Shown: positions 53,200 to 62,236, numbered from the stretch's first letter. The stretch: 64,000 nucleotides of DNA from Paenibacillus thermotolerans (GCF_028745515.1 NZ_JAQZSG010000018.1:1-64000); one strand, 5' to 3'. Numbers and translations: made by a program. Notes: generated by a model not told the origin, from the letters alone.

Positions 53200-53949
53200 T
53201 TACTCTCCGGCAGTACGCCCGCCGTCAATTACCAATTCGTGACCGGTAACGAACGAGGCCGCCTCCGAGCATAACCAAATAACGGCCGTTGCGATCTCTT
53301 CAGCAGTGCCGATTCTTCCGATCGGATGCAATGCGTTTACGCTTGGAGGAACCCTTGTTCCGACCAATCGGGTATGAACGGTACCCGGACAAATGGCGTT
53401 GACCCTGATCCCTTTCTTTGCATATTCGAGCGCCGCGGATTTGGTTAGACCGACAATGCCGTGTTTGCTGGCGACATACGCCGGTACTTTTCTCAATCCG
53501 ATCAAACCCGCTATAGACGACGTGTTAACGATAGCTCCGCCGCCGCTACTGAGCATCAGCGGAATTTCATGCTTCATGCATAGCCAGACGCCTTTTAAAT
53601 TCGTATCGATTACCGCATCCCAGTCTTCTTCGAAATACATATGCGTGGGAGCGGCCTTCCCCGCTGCTACAATTCCGGCATTATTATGGGCAAAATCGAG
53701 ACGGCCGTATCGTGTTTTGATCTCTTGAACCAAATGTTCTACTTCTTTGGATTTGGAAACATCAGTTCCAATACATACGGCCTCCCCGCCGCCAGCGCGA
53801 ATATGGCTTACGGTTTCCAATCCTTTCTCCTCGTTTATATCCGCTACAACAACCCTGGCCCCTTCATTGGAAAATGCAACCGCGGCCGCTCTGCCAATCC
53901 CGTCTCCTCCTCCTGTAACCAATGCAACCTTGCCGTCAAATTGTCCCAT
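53200..53949 (-). CDS. Short-chain dehydrogenase/reductase
   Basis: A 249-residue classical SDR. The cofactor motif is TGGGDGIGRAAA (12-23), the NNAG strand motif is FAHNNAGIVAAG, the catalytic Ser is in NTSSIAG, and the catalytic Tyr-Lys is in YVASKHG (about 153-157). An Asp at the end of the second strand (VVVADINEE) points to NAD preference. A GAGGTGATGAA site precedes the ATG. It is a single gene between the remnant and a BcrA-type operon on the other strand; substrate unknown. Confidence 0.92.
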   Translation of the reverse strand: MGQFDGKVALVTGGGDGIGRAAAVAFSNEGARVVVADINEEKGLETVSHIRAGGGEAVCIGTDVSKSKEVEHLVQEIKTRYGRLDFAHNNAGIVAAGKAAPTHMYFEEDWDAVIDTNLKGVWLCMKHEIPLMLSSGGGAIVNTSSIAGLIGLRKVPAYVASKHGIVGLTKSAALEYAKKGIRVNAICPGTVHTRLVGTRVPPSVNALHPIGRIGTAEEIATAVIWLCSEAASFVTGHELVIDGGRTAGE

Positions 53950-54106
53950 TTCATCACCTCGGTAAACTTCACTTCTACATTAATTCAACGAATTGTTAAT
54001 TTTCCCCTTTCCGTATTTGCCCTACTTTTTTTAAACGAAAATTAAACTTCCCTCCCCCTCACGTTTAAACTTCGGCGTTTACGATAATCGTCAGAGGTGA
54101 TTAACG

Positions 54107-55021
54107 ATGAGTCAGCCGATCATTCTAACGCACGGATTGACCAAAACGATCGGGAAGAAACCGGTGGTAGACGAAGTAAATCTTCAAATCAACAAAGGGG
54201 ATATTTACGGCTTTCTCGGCCCGAACGGCGCCGGAAAGACGACGACGATCCGCATGCTGCTCGGACTCATAAGGCCGACGAAGGGAGATATTCAAATCTT
54301 CGGAAAAGACCTGCGCAAGAACAAAATATCGATTCTTCGCCGCGTCGGATCTTTAGTCGAGTACCCGTCCTATTACGGGCATCTTAATGCCGTCGAAAAC
54401 CTGGAAGCCGTAAGGCGCATTACCGGGGCGGCGAAAAGCCGCATCGATGAAGTGCTGGCCATCGTCCGCCTCACCGGCGAAGCCAAGCGGGCGGTTAAAG
54501 GCTATTCGCTCGGTATGAAGCAGCGGCTCGGCATTGCGCTGGCGCTGCTCAGCGATCCGGAGCTGCTCATTCTGGACGAGCCGACGAACGGCCTGGACCC
54601 TTCCGGTATTCTGGAGATGCGGGAGCTGATTAAGCGGCTGCCCTCCGAATACGGAATTACGGTGATGGTGTCCAGCCATTTGCTGTCGGAAATCGACCAA
54701 ACCGCGGGTAAAGTCGGCATCATTTCGCAAGGGCGGCTCATCTTTCAAGATTCGATCGAAGCGCTGCGGATGCGGTCGGCCAGCTCGATCCGGATTCAAG
54801 TCGACGATGTGCGGGGCGCCCACTCATTGCTGCTGTCAAAAGGCTGCAAGGCGGATATCGAAGACGGCTGCCTTTCGGTCGGCAATCGTTCGGACGAAGC
54901 GGTCGGAGCGATTGTGAAAGAGCTGGTACACCATCGAATTTCGGTCTATCGGGTCCAGGAGGAGAAGCGCACGCTGGAGCAAATATTCCTCGAGCTTACC
55001 GGAGGGGAGGTCAGCTTATAA
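54107..55021 (+). CDS. ABC transporter ATPase (BcrA/lantibiotic-immunity type)
   Basis: A 304-residue ATPase. Walker A is GPNGAGKTTTIRML, the Q-loop region is VGSLVEYPSYYGHL, the signature is YSLGMKQRLGIALALL and Walker B is LLILDEPTNGLDPSG. The 80-residue C-terminal extension is typical of peptide-antibiotic export or immunity ATPases such as BcrA. It heads an operon with two permease genes; its TAA overlaps the next ATG. GAGGTGATTAACG precedes the start. The complex is probably compromised because the second permease is broken. Confidence 0.93.
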   Translation: MSQPIILTHGLTKTIGKKPVVDEVNLQINKGDIYGFLGPNGAGKTTTIRMLLGLIRPTKGDIQIFGKDLRKNKISILRRVGSLVEYPSYYGHLNAVENLEAVRRITGAAKSRIDEVLAIVRLTGEAKRAVKGYSLGMKQRLGIALALLSDPELLILDEPTNGLDPSGILEMRELIKRLPSEYGITVMVSSHLLSEIDQTAGKVGIISQGRLIFQDSIEALRMRSASSIRIQVDDVRGAHSLLLSKGCKADIEDGCLSVGNRSDEAVGAIVKELVHHRISVYRVQEEKRTLEQIFLELTGGEVSL

Positions 55022-55734
55022 TGCTTTCGATTCTCTCTTCCGAGTTGTTGAAGCTTCGTAAGACGGCCGTTTGGTTCCTGGTCGTGCTCGGCCCGGTCGG
55101 CGTCGTTGCGCTGCAAGCCGTAAATTTCACTTTGCGCTACGATTACTTGATCCCCTTGTATGCGGACGATTTGTGGGGCGGCTTGATCGAAAATGTTCGG
55201 GCTTTAACGGTTCCGACGTTAATGATCGGGCTTACGATTATTTCTTCGCTTGCCGCCAATATCGAACATCAGACAAACGCATGGAAAATGAATGCGGCGC
55301 TGCCTGTGCCGAAGGGATACCTGTTCGCAGCCAAATTTGCAACGATTTGCTTTCTGCTGCTCGTTTCCTGCGTACTGCTCGTTCTCGGCACTTTGACGCT
55401 CGGCATCGCGCTTGGCTTCGATGCGGGAGATGTTCCCGCCGCCAAGCTTCTGGAGTCGGCATTGTATCCGTATTTTGCTTCCGTCACGTTCGTTGCGCTT
55501 CAAGTGTGGCTTTCGGTTACGGTGAAAAATCAGGCCGTTGCGCTGACGGTCGGCATTATGGGCACCGTCTTTTCGTTGTTCGGCCTGCTGCTCCCCGATT
55601 GGACGCCGTGGAAATGGCCGCACCTCGATAATGAATGGGAACAACCGGCATACTCCGCAGCGGCGGGGCTCGGGCTCGGAATGCTGCTGTTTGCGGCCGG
55701 CGCGGCGCATTTTGTCAGAAAGGATGTGCTGTAA
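55021..55734 (+). CDS. ABC permease (BcrB/lantibiotic-immunity type), first subunit
   Basis: A 237-residue membrane protein with about six hydrophobic helices and the N-terminal family pattern SSELLKLRKTAVWFLVVLGP. It overlaps the ATPase stop (TAATG) and is followed immediately by the second permease. Such permeases, with a BcrA-type ATPase, remove peptide antibiotics from the membrane or export lantibiotics. No two-component genes are adjacent. Confidence 0.9.
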   Translation: MLSILSSELLKLRKTAVWFLVVLGPVGVVALQAVNFTLRYDYLIPLYADDLWGGLIENVRALTVPTLMIGLTIISSLAANIEHQTNAWKMNAALPVPKGYLFAAKFATICFLLLVSCVLLVLGTLTLGIALGFDAGDVPAAKLLESALYPYFASVTFVALQVWLSVTVKNQAVALTVGIMGTVFSLFGLLLPDWTPWKWPHLDNEWEQPAYSAAAGLGLGMLLFAAGAAHFVRKDVL

Positions 55735-56312
55735 GTGATTGGCGTGCTGAGATCGGAATGGATCAAATTGGGGAGGTCCCGCCTATGGCTGCTCGTCTTC
55801 GTCAGCCCTTTGATTGCGACACTCGCGGGGTTCGCCTACAACGAAGCGACTGCACTGCCTTGGGAACTCACTTCGCCAAGTTTGCGTTAACGGCGGCGAT
55901 GCTGGCGGCGGCTCAGCTGTTGTTCCTGACCGGATTGCTGCTGATCGGACTGGTGAAGGGCTATCCCGCCCCTATTCCTTGGGATGGCATCGGCCGCAGC
56001 GTGTTCGGCGGCTGGGTCGCTTGTTTGCCGCTTGCCGCACTGCAGCTTGCCGTCTCCACCGCATGGTCCAGCTTCGCGGCGCCGATGGCGGTGGACGTCA
56101 TCTTCACGCTGCCGAACATTCTCGTGGTCAACTCGGCGAAGTACGGGCCGTACTATCCGTGGGCACAGCCGATGCTTGCCATGGCATCCGGCGGCGCCGA
56201 CAGCTTCGGCGCGTTCAACGTTCCGCTCGAGACGCTGCTGATCGTCATCCTTGGAAGCTTCTTGCTGTTTTTCGTCTCCGGCCTCGTTTATTTTCAAAGG
56301 AGATCGTTCTGA
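55735..56312 (+). pseudogene. Second ABC permease, broken by an internal deletion and frameshift
   Basis: A GTG start directly after the first permease reads VLRSEWIKLGRSRLWLLVFV and continues with PLIATLAGFAYNEATALPWE before stopping at 55888-55890. The rest of a permease of the same family is intact in another frame from about 55873: HFAKFALTAAMLAAAQLLFL through GLVYFQRRSF. Compared with normal members (about 240 residues) roughly 60 residues from the middle are missing and the frame changes. A deletion near 55855-55875 explains both. Confidence 0.82.
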
Positions 56313-56322
56313 AAGAAAAAAT

Positions 56323-56346
56323 ACACCCGTCAGCAGCGACGGGTGT
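56323..56346. terminator. Bidirectional terminator
   Basis: Perfect 9-bp stem ACACCCGTC / GACGGGTGT with an AGCAGC loop. On the minus strand it is followed by ATTTTTTC; it ends the khtT-like gene and the convergent ABC operon. Confidence 0.85.
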
Positions 56347-56350
56347 ACCT

Positions 56351-56839
56351 TTATCCGTTCAATAACAAATCTTTCAGCTGTTTAATTTGCTTTCGCTCGC
56401 CGGCAATAACGAGCGTTACTCCCTCTTCCAGAACGTCTTCCGGTCCGGGAATAATTTTTTGGCATTGCTTGCCTACGATGGCTAAAATCGTAGCGCCTGT
56501 TCTTTGGCGAATCTGCAATTCCTCAATCGATTTGCGGACACTGGCAAAATGCGGTTCCATCTTGCACCATTCAATCACTAATTCGTCGAGACTGACCTCG
56601 ATCGTTTCCAACGCCTTCGGCCGATAGTTCATCCCGCCGATGATAGCGGCAACCTGTCTCGCTTCCTCGTCGTCCAGCGTCACCAGAGAGACGCTTTCGT
56701 CCGGGTCGTCGTTCTCGTAATGATACAGTTCCCTTCTTCCGTCGTCATGGATGACGACAACCAGCTTATCTCCGGACCTGGCGTCTATTTGAAATTTTTT
56801 GCCGATTCCCGGCAGATCCGATTCTCTAATGGTACTCAT
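56351..56839 (-). CDS. khtT: Antiporter regulatory subunit with TrkA-C/RCK_C domain (KhtT-like)
   Basis: A 162-residue cytosolic protein. The N-terminal half ([20 protein letters not shown]) matches KhtT, and residues about 75-160 form a TrkA-C domain ([38 protein letters not shown]). KhtT regulates the potassium/proton antiporter KhtU; in Bacillus subtilis the C domain binds cyclic-di-AMP. It lies 21 bp downstream of the antiporter gene. Confidence 0.92.
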   Translation of the reverse strand: MSTIRESDLPGIGKKFQIDARSGDKLVVVIHDDGRRELYHYENDDPDESVSLVTLDDEEARQVAAIIGGMNYRPKALETIEVSLDELVIEWCKMEPHFASVRKSIEELQIRQRTGATILAIVGKQCQKIIPGPEDVLEEGVTLVIAGERKQIKQLKDLLLNG

Positions 56840-56860
56840 GAATGAAAGCCTCCGTTTCCA

Positions 56861-58078
56861 TTATCCATTATTTTTTTCTTTTGCCAGCGGCTTGCTCCAT
56901 CCGAAAATTTTGTTCAGTCCGTTATAAATACGCTTTGATTCTTTGGCCGCCAGAGGACCCGCAATAGCCAATATTAATACATACAAAGCGGAAAAAGGCT
57001 TGAGCATCGGCAAAAGTCCCGCGGAAATTCCGAGGTTGGCGACAATGATCGTAAATTCGCCCCGCGCCATAACCGTAAGTCCGATATTGGCGGAAGCTTT
57101 ATGAGAAAGTCCCGCATTCCTTCCGGCAATCATTCCCGCAACGATATTCGCAACGACGGTCAACAACACCGCCCCTATTGCTATTCCTGCGGCATCGCCG
57201 AGCGTCAGCGGATCGATGCTCAATCCGAAGCTGAAAAAGAATACGGCTCCGAAGAAATCCCGGAACGGGACGACAAGATGTTCGATCCTCTTGCTTTGTT
57301 CGGTCTCGGAAAGAGCCAGACCGAACAACAATGCGCCGATCGCTTCCGCCACATGCAGCTTTTCCGAAAATCCGGCGATGAAAAATAACGCGGCAAACAC
57401 GACGATGATAAATATTTCGTTCGAGGTGATGTGCAGCAGCTTATTCAGCAACGGAGTGCCTTTTCTCGCAATCACGAAAAACAACAGCATATATCCTAAA
57501 GAAATTCCAACGGACAAAAGGATTCCGCCAATAGAGGTGGCGCCGCCCAGCAGCAGTCCGGACATCACCGACAGGAACACGGCAAGAAACAGATCGTCGA
57601 ACAAAATCATGCCCAAGATGAGCTCCGTTTCGGAATTGCCGGTCCGTTTCAAATCAACCAACACTTTCGCCACGATCGCCGTCGAGGATACGGACAGCAT
57701 CCCGGCAACGATCAACGCTTCATACAAAGGGAAGTTTACCAGAAAACCATAGACTAGCCCAGCCAAAAAATTGAGCAATACGTAAACGGTTCCCCCGATG
57801 ACGATGTTGCGCCCGGACTTTACGAGCTTGGAGACGGAAAATTCCAGCCCTATATAAAAGAGTAAAAACAGCACTCCGATTCGTCCGAGGAATGAAATGA
57901 CTTCTTGGCTCTCAATAAATCGGAAGTCCAAAATGCCGAACGCCGGAGCGTGCGGACCGACCGCCATTCCGAGTACAATAAGAAACGGTATAATGGAAAA
58001 TTTTAATTTTCCGGCCACTAGCGAAGCGATCGCAATGAGCGCCAGGGCCGTTCCCACCTCAAAAATCATATGATCCAT
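56861..58078 (-). CDS. khtU: Potassium/proton antiporter (CPA2 family, KhtU-like)
   Basis: A 405-residue membrane antiporter with about 12 helices. Family landmarks are VLFLLFYIGLEFSVSKL, SSTAIVAKVLVDLK, LILGMILFDDLFLAVFLS and the final NIGLTVMARGEFTIIVANLG. It exports potassium in exchange for protons, protecting against high internal potassium or alkaline stress. Here khtU is transcribed before khtT, the reverse of the B. subtilis order khtS-khtT-khtU, and no khtS-like gene is present. An AT-rich 5-prime region with a possible promoter (TTGGTG, 17 bp, TATTAT) lies upstream. Confidence 0.93.
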   Translation of the reverse strand: MDHMIFEVGTALALIAIASLVAGKLKFSIIPFLIVLGMAVGPHAPAFGILDFRFIESQEVISFLGRIGVLFLLFYIGLEFSVSKLVKSGRNIVIGGTVYVLLNFLAGLVYGFLVNFPLYEALIVAGMLSVSSTAIVAKVLVDLKRTGNSETELILGMILFDDLFLAVFLSVMSGLLLGGATSIGGILLSVGISLGYMLLFFVIARKGTPLLNKLLHITSNEIFIIVVFAALFFIAGFSEKLHVAEAIGALLFGLALSETEQSKRIEHLVVPFRDFFGAVFFFSFGLSIDPLTLGDAAGIAIGAVLLTVVANIVAGMIAGRNAGLSHKASANIGLTVMARGEFTIIVANLGISAGLLPMLKPFSALYVLILAIAGPLAAKESKRIYNGLNKIFGWSKPLAKEKNNG

Positions 58079-58277
58079 ACAATTTGTACCCCTCCCTATT
58101 TATTAATTTTTCTTATGACAATTTAATAATACACAAAAAATCGTAAATCACCAACCTAGTTGCGTGGATTTAAGTATTAATTTCGCTAAAAATATAAGCG
58201 TTTATTATAACTTGGAACCGCTTCCCATTTTGGCGGCTATTCCATTTATTGTTAACCTTTTTAGCTTTACATATGCC

Positions 58278-58308
58278 AAAAAAAGAACCGCAATCGCGGT
58301 TCTTTTTT
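58278..58308. terminator. Strong hairpin with A and T runs, no obvious gene
   Basis: Stem AAAAAAGAACCGC / GCGGTTCTTTTTT with loop AATC. It looks like a bidirectional terminator, but no credible gene ends near it; the nearest are khtU (transcribed away) and repeats on the other side. Confidence 0.6.
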
Positions 58309-58344
58309 ATACCGACAGCCATTTTCGTTTAAATTGCGGGGTCG

Positions 58345-58632
58345 CCTGGTGATGCTAAAAATTGCGTTCCCCATGTTTTGGCGCGAATAGCAACTTGTAG
58401 TGTTGCTAGTTTCCCTGGCAGCACCGGCGAAACAAAATAGCATCACTACGAGTTGCTAATGGCCTGTTTTTAGGGCTGCGCGGGAAATTAAGCACACTAC
58501 GAGTTGCTATTGGCTATGTAACCTCCGCGTCGGGGGCGGAAACTGGGAAATAGCAACTCCTGGTGATGCTAAAAACTCGAGTCCCTTTGTTTTGGCGCGA
58601 ATAGCAACCTGTAGTGTTGCTAGTTTCCCTGA
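58345..58632. repeat. Second block of family A palindromes with a duplicated larger unit
   Basis: Full 21-bp units lie at 58388-58408, 58438-58458, 58489-58509, 58551-58571 and 58602-58622, each TAGCAAC or a variant at one end and GTTGCTA or GATGCTA at the other. A sixth half unit (CCTGGTGATGCTA) lies near 58345-58357. The segments 58345-58425 and 58559-58632 are direct duplicates sharing GTTTTGGCGCGAATAGCAAC. No gene was recognised between 58079 and 58850. Confidence 0.85.
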
Positions 58633-58814
58633 AGCCGTTCCCGAAACATAGGTTCACCCCAAGCTTCCATACGAACGGCCGGTCATTATTGCCCGGGAAA
58701 GCGAGCTCAATGCTACGGACTCGGATAGTTGGATCTTCCTGCACCCGAACCCAAAACTATTCCCGGCCGAAAGCGATATAGCCCCGGGCGCCGGCAACGA
58801 CCGAGCGAAAAAAT

Positions 58815-58835
58815 AAAGAGGCCGACCGCCTCTTT
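58815..58835 (-). terminator. Terminator of the Gfo/Idh gene at 58.9 kb
   Basis: Stem AAAGAGGC / GCCTCTTT with a CGACC loop; on the minus strand followed by ATTTTTTC. Confidence 0.85.
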
Positions 58836-58850
58836 ACGCCGCAGCAACCG

Positions 58851-59837
58851 TTACGCAAGATCCGCAGGATAGACGATTCCGCACTGTTTTCTCGCTTCGT
58901 CCATCAGCTCCATCACCGCCAGCGAGTTGGCGTGGGAGTTCACGGACGACTCCAAGCGCCCTTCCTCTATGAGCCGGATGAACTCCCGAACCTCATACTG
59001 CATATTCCGCTCCGCCTGAGGCCGCGTCACCGTCTCGACGCGACCGTCGCGATACCGGATCTCCACCTGCTTCGGCTGGCTCATTTTGTCGAACACGATG
59101 CTCCCGTCCTCCCCTTGAATTTCGCAAGGCAAGGAGGATTGGGTTATTTTCGAGTACATAATGACCCCTTCCATCTCGCGATAGCCTGCCAGAACGCTGC
59201 CTTCCCCATCCACGCCGGATTCCAGCATGACCGCGTTCGCCCGAACCGTATCCGGTTTGCCGAACAACACGACCATCGGGTAAATGCAGTAAATGCCCAA
59301 ATCCATCAACGCCCCGTTGGAAAGCGCAGGATTGAACGCGTTCAGCACGGTTCCCGCCTTATACGTATCGTACCTTGAAGAATATTGGCAGAAGCTCGCA
59401 AAAAACCGGCGCACCTTGCCGATGTTCGGCAGCGCGTCGCGGATCGCTTCGAAATTCGGAAGCAAAGTCGACTTCAGCGCCTCCATCAGCGCCACGCCGT
59501 TTGCATTCGCGGCGTCGATCATCCGCTGCGTCTCTCTCGCATTGGAGGCAATCGGCTTCTCGCACAGCACGTGCTTCCCATGATTCATAAGCAATATCGC
59601 CTGCTCGGCGTGCAAAGCGTTCGGGCTTGCAATGTATACCGCATCCAGCTCGCCGCTTGCGGCCATCGTCTCCAAATCCGTAAATACGTGCGGAATGCCG
59701 TGCTTTGCCGCGAACTCGCGTCCGCGCTCCGCCGTCCTAGAATAAACGGCTGTCAGCGAAAATTCCGGCACCTCGCGCGCCGCCTCAATAAAGCTGTCCG
59801 TAATCCAATTCGTGCCTATGATTCCGAATCTCACCAT
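58851..59837 (-). CDS. Gfo/Idh/MocA family oxidoreductase (dimeric-dihydrodiol-dehydrogenase-like)
   Basis: A 328-residue oxidoreductase, shorter than the two other family members in the window. The Rossmann motif is FGIIGTNWITDSFIEA, with YIASPNALHAEQ, the catalytic EKPIASNARETQ near residue 95, and ALMDLGIYCIYPMVVLFG. The LGIY pattern in place of LGVH places it in the branch near trans-dihydrodiol/xylose dehydrogenases. It stands alone with its own terminator. Substrate unknown. Confidence 0.9.
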   Translation of the reverse strand: MVRFGIIGTNWITDSFIEAAREVPEFSLTAVYSRTAERGREFAAKHGIPHVFTDLETMAASGELDAVYIASPNALHAEQAILLMNHGKHVLCEKPIASNARETQRMIDAANANGVALMEALKSTLLPNFEAIRDALPNIGKVRRFFASFCQYSSRYDTYKAGTVLNAFNPALSNGALMDLGIYCIYPMVVLFGKPDTVRANAVMLESGVDGEGSVLAGYREMEGVIMYSKITQSSLPCEIQGEDGSIVFDKMSQPKQVEIRYRDGRVETVTRPQAERNMQYEVREFIRLIEEGRLESSVNSHANSLAVMELMDEARKQCGIVYPADLA

Positions 59838-59929
59838 ACCGTTCCTGCGCCTCTTTCACCTATGTACTTAATCGTCACTTCATTGTAGCATTTCGGGTTG
59901 CCGCAGGTCTAAATGTGCGAAAAAAAACA

Positions 59930-59966
59930 AAATCCCCGCCGTAGCCGTAATAGCCTGCAGGGATTT
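59930..59966 (-). terminator. Terminator after the 286-residue lipoprotein gene
   Basis: Stem AAATCCCtGC / GCGGGGATTT with inner CGGCTA pairing; on the minus strand followed by TGTTTTTTTT. Confidence 0.7.
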
Positions 59967-59980
59967 TTCATCGCTCTCGT

Positions 59981-60841
59981 TCACGGAACGACCTTCACTT
60001 GAGAAACCATCCGCTCTGCTGTGCCTAAATCATAGCCGACAAACCAAGCCTGAACCCGAGTGCCCGTTTCAATTTGTTCGACGCTTGCCGGACGGTCGCC
60101 TTCCCAATACAAGGTAAACGGCATCAGCCGGAGCTTCTCTCCGCTTACGACCAAATAGCTTTGCCACTGATCTTCTTCGTCGATGCTAATCTCGTCGACC
60201 GTCCCCCGGATGTCCTCTTCGCCCGTATCCGAATCCGTAACCTCAAGACGCAGAGCCGTTGTCTGGCCCGGATAGCTTGTCAGCATCATGCCGTCGCTCC
60301 ATACGTTCACCTGAAATCCGATTCGCAAATCGCCCGCCGCCATCTCGCCCCCGGTGTCGCTATCCACTAGGGCGGTGTCGGAGCTCAAGCTGTACCAAGC
60401 CGCGTCAGGCTCTTTGATTTCGGTGCCGATCAGCTTATCACGATCCACAACGAGTACGCGTTTGCCGTCTATTGCCGTAATTTCGCCTTTCATCTCGGGC
60501 TCTTCGCTAATGACGAACGACTGAACCTCCAGCGGAAACGTACCGCCGATCGCCTGAAACAGAGCCTTCTTCAGCCGTTCCGTCTCCTCTTCGGTCAAAG
60601 CACTCCGGTGGTCCTTCAGCTTCCTAACCTCGAGAAATACCGTTTGCTCATCCGAATATGCCGATTTCGCCTGCACCCCGTGTTCGGCAAACACATCCTT
60701 CAGCTTGATCAGATGCTCCGGGACCGATTCCAGCTCGACCGGTCCCGCACCGTGGCCGGAACCCGCTGCCCCGCGCTCGCCGCAGCCCGCCAGCAGCAAT
60801 ACGGCCAGTACGACCATTGCGTAAACCGCTATCTTCTTCAT
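59981..60841 (-). CDS. Hypothetical lipoprotein with small beta-barrel repeats
   Basis: A 286-residue exported protein. A lipobox LLLAGC near residue 20 is followed by a Gly/Ala/His-rich linker. After a region that resembles a sporulation- or stress-type beta domain, two similar segments follow (GEITAIDGKRVLVVDRDKL and GTVDEISIDEEDQWQSYLVV), which recall YobA/DUF3221-type strands. No catalytic motif. The start at 60841 has AAGGGGG 7 bp upstream; an earlier in-frame TTG overlaps the site. It lies 66 bp downstream of a second lipoprotein gene on the same strand. Confidence 0.75.
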   Translation of the reverse strand: MKKIAVYAMVVLAVLLLAGCGERGAAGSGHGAGPVELESVPEHLIKLKDVFAEHGVQAKSAYSDEQTVFLEVRKLKDHRSALTEEETERLKKALFQAIGGTFPLEVQSFVISEEPEMKGEITAIDGKRVLVVDRDKLIGTEIKEPDAAWYSLSSDTALVDSDTGGEMAAGDLRIGFQVNVWSDGMMLTSYPGQTTALRLEVTDSDTGEEDIRGTVDEISIDEEDQWQSYLVVSGEKLRLMPFTLYWEGDRPASVEQIETGTRVQAWFVGYDLGTAERMVSQVKVVP

Positions 60842-60906
60842 TGCCAAGCCCCCTTCCCCTTTATTACTATAAACGGCCCGAAGAAAAGGAAGGTTGCTTA
60901 AAAAAG

Positions 60907-61515
60907 TCAGCGCAGCAAATCAAGATCGTACACCGTATAATCGCACCGGTATATGAACAAATATTTGCCGTCAATGATGAAGCCCGTCGATTTATCGATG
61001 TCCGTAGCAAAATACGAAACGCGGTTTCCGACGAACGATGCGAGCGGCTTGCCGGTTTGCGAGCGTACTAGAATGAGGATGTTTTGTCCCGTAGTTAAAT
61101 TTTTCACTCCGTTCACCATCTTGTTCAGAAACGGGACGGAGCGGTCGTTGTTGATCATATCGGCTGTCTTGGCGTATTCGTCGAATACGTCGATCAAGCC
61201 CTTCTCCCTTAGAATCAAGCTGCTGCCGACGTGCATCATCGTTTTGCCGCCTACGGAAATGTTCAGCACGCTCGATTTCTCTACCGTGTTTCCTTCATTG
61301 TCGGTAATTTCAAAGCTTCCGTTAGCGCCGATATCGATCGATTTGCCCTCGATGCGGTCTATGATGCTGCTGTTTTCGTCATACGTCTGAATAATCGCTT
61401 CCCGGCCTTTCAGCGCGCTTTTCAGCTTCCCCATTTCATTCGAAAACCAGCTGCAGCCGGACAGCGCGAATATGGAACATGCAAGCAGAATCAATCCTAT
61501 TTTTTTGCGAATCAT
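60907..61515 (-). CDS. Hypothetical lipoprotein (possibly DUF5052 family)
   Basis: A 202-residue protein with a lipobox ALSGC near residue 21. The body (SIIDRIEGKSIDIGANGSFE, SSVLNISVGGKTMMHVGSSL, LFIYRCDYTVYDLDLL) resembles the DUF5052 group from memory, with no known function. Start at 61515 follows GGGGGAAATGAA. It precedes the other lipoprotein gene, and the two may form a surface pair. Confidence 0.75.
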   Translation of the reverse strand: MIRKKIGLILLACSIFALSGCSWFSNEMGKLKSALKGREAIIQTYDENSSIIDRIEGKSIDIGANGSFEITDNEGNTVEKSSVLNISVGGKTMMHVGSSLILREKGLIDVFDEYAKTADMINNDRSVPFLNKMVNGVKNLTTGQNILILVRSQTGKPLASFVGNRVSYFATDIDKSTGFIIDGKYLFIYRCDYTVYDLDLLR

Positions 61516-61580
61516 TTCATTTCCCCCTGGATGGCTTTCTATAATCGACTCCATCATACGTTGGGAGAACGTTTATGTCA

Positions 61581-62177
61581 CTAACTAAAAAAACGAATTT
61601 GCTTGATTTGCACGGCGATCCGGTCGAACCGTTTTTTCAGCTTGCTTCGATCGTCGGGCAGCAGCCGGATATGCAAGGCCGAGGCGATCGTTTCCGCATT
61701 TTCCTCAATCGAGGTATGCTCCGTATCCAGATGCTGACGGAACCGGGCGTCGGACAACCCTTCGATGCAGCGGTCGATCTGCTGCGCTGGCCATGAATTT
61801 TTGCCGTCGCCTCTGCCGCGCAGTCTCTTTAATAGAACCTCTCTTGAAGCGCACAGGGCAAAATGATTCACAACGACTCCATCCTCCCTTAGCCTTCCAA
61901 CCATCTCTTCAAAATACAACGGGTTTACCACCGTCATCGGCGCAATGACGATGCCGTCGTAAGTGCGGTCGATGTGCCTGAGCATCGCGTAATTCATTTC
62001 CCGCCACATCGGGTAATCTTGGAAGTCCGGCGCTGCGATTTGTTTCGGAACGTTTTTGCGAATGTAATAGCCGGCGTTCTCCGGATCGAAGAGGAATGAG
62101 TTCGGAATTCTGCGATGAAGCTCGTTTGCGGTTTGTGTCTTGCCGCTGCCGAACGCGCCGTTAATCCAAATGATCAT
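61581..62177 (-). CDS. P-loop ATP-binding protein, TmrB-like (tunicamycin resistance)
   Basis: A 198-residue AAA/kinase-like protein. The P-loop is NGAFGSGKTQTANEL at residues 6-20, and the pattern FLFDPENAGYYIRKNVP, DYPMWREMNYAMLRHI and RLRGRGDGKNSWPAQQIDRC matches B. subtilis TmrB in order and length (197 residues). TmrB proteins confer tunicamycin resistance. Start at 62177 has GAGGAGACTATCCT before it; longer in-frame upstream sequence overlaps the promoter of the divergent SIMPL gene. Confidence 0.85.
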   Translation of the reverse strand: MIIWINGAFGSGKTQTANELHRRIPNSFLFDPENAGYYIRKNVPKQIAAPDFQDYPMWREMNYAMLRHIDRTYDGIVIAPMTVVNPLYFEEMVGRLREDGVVVNHFALCASREVLLKRLRGRGDGKNSWPAQQIDRCIEGLSDARFRQHLDTEHTSIEENAETIASALHIRLLPDDRSKLKKRFDRIAVQIKQIRFFS

Positions 62178-62236
62178 AGGATAGTCTCCTCGCCAATACA
62201 TTATTGAATAGCATCGAATGAAAGGATGGTTGCCGC

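Noticed and set aside
58081-58280. Possible cyclic-di-AMP riboswitch upstream of khtU
   Set aside because: None of the conserved ydaO-type sequence blocks were found in the AT-rich leader.
58164-58352. Possible 62-residue protein with hydrophobic centre
   Set aside because: It runs through the strong hairpin at 58278-58308 and has no ribosome site.
61575-61796. Plus-strand 73-residue frame
   Set aside because: Antisense to the end of the TmrB-like gene.
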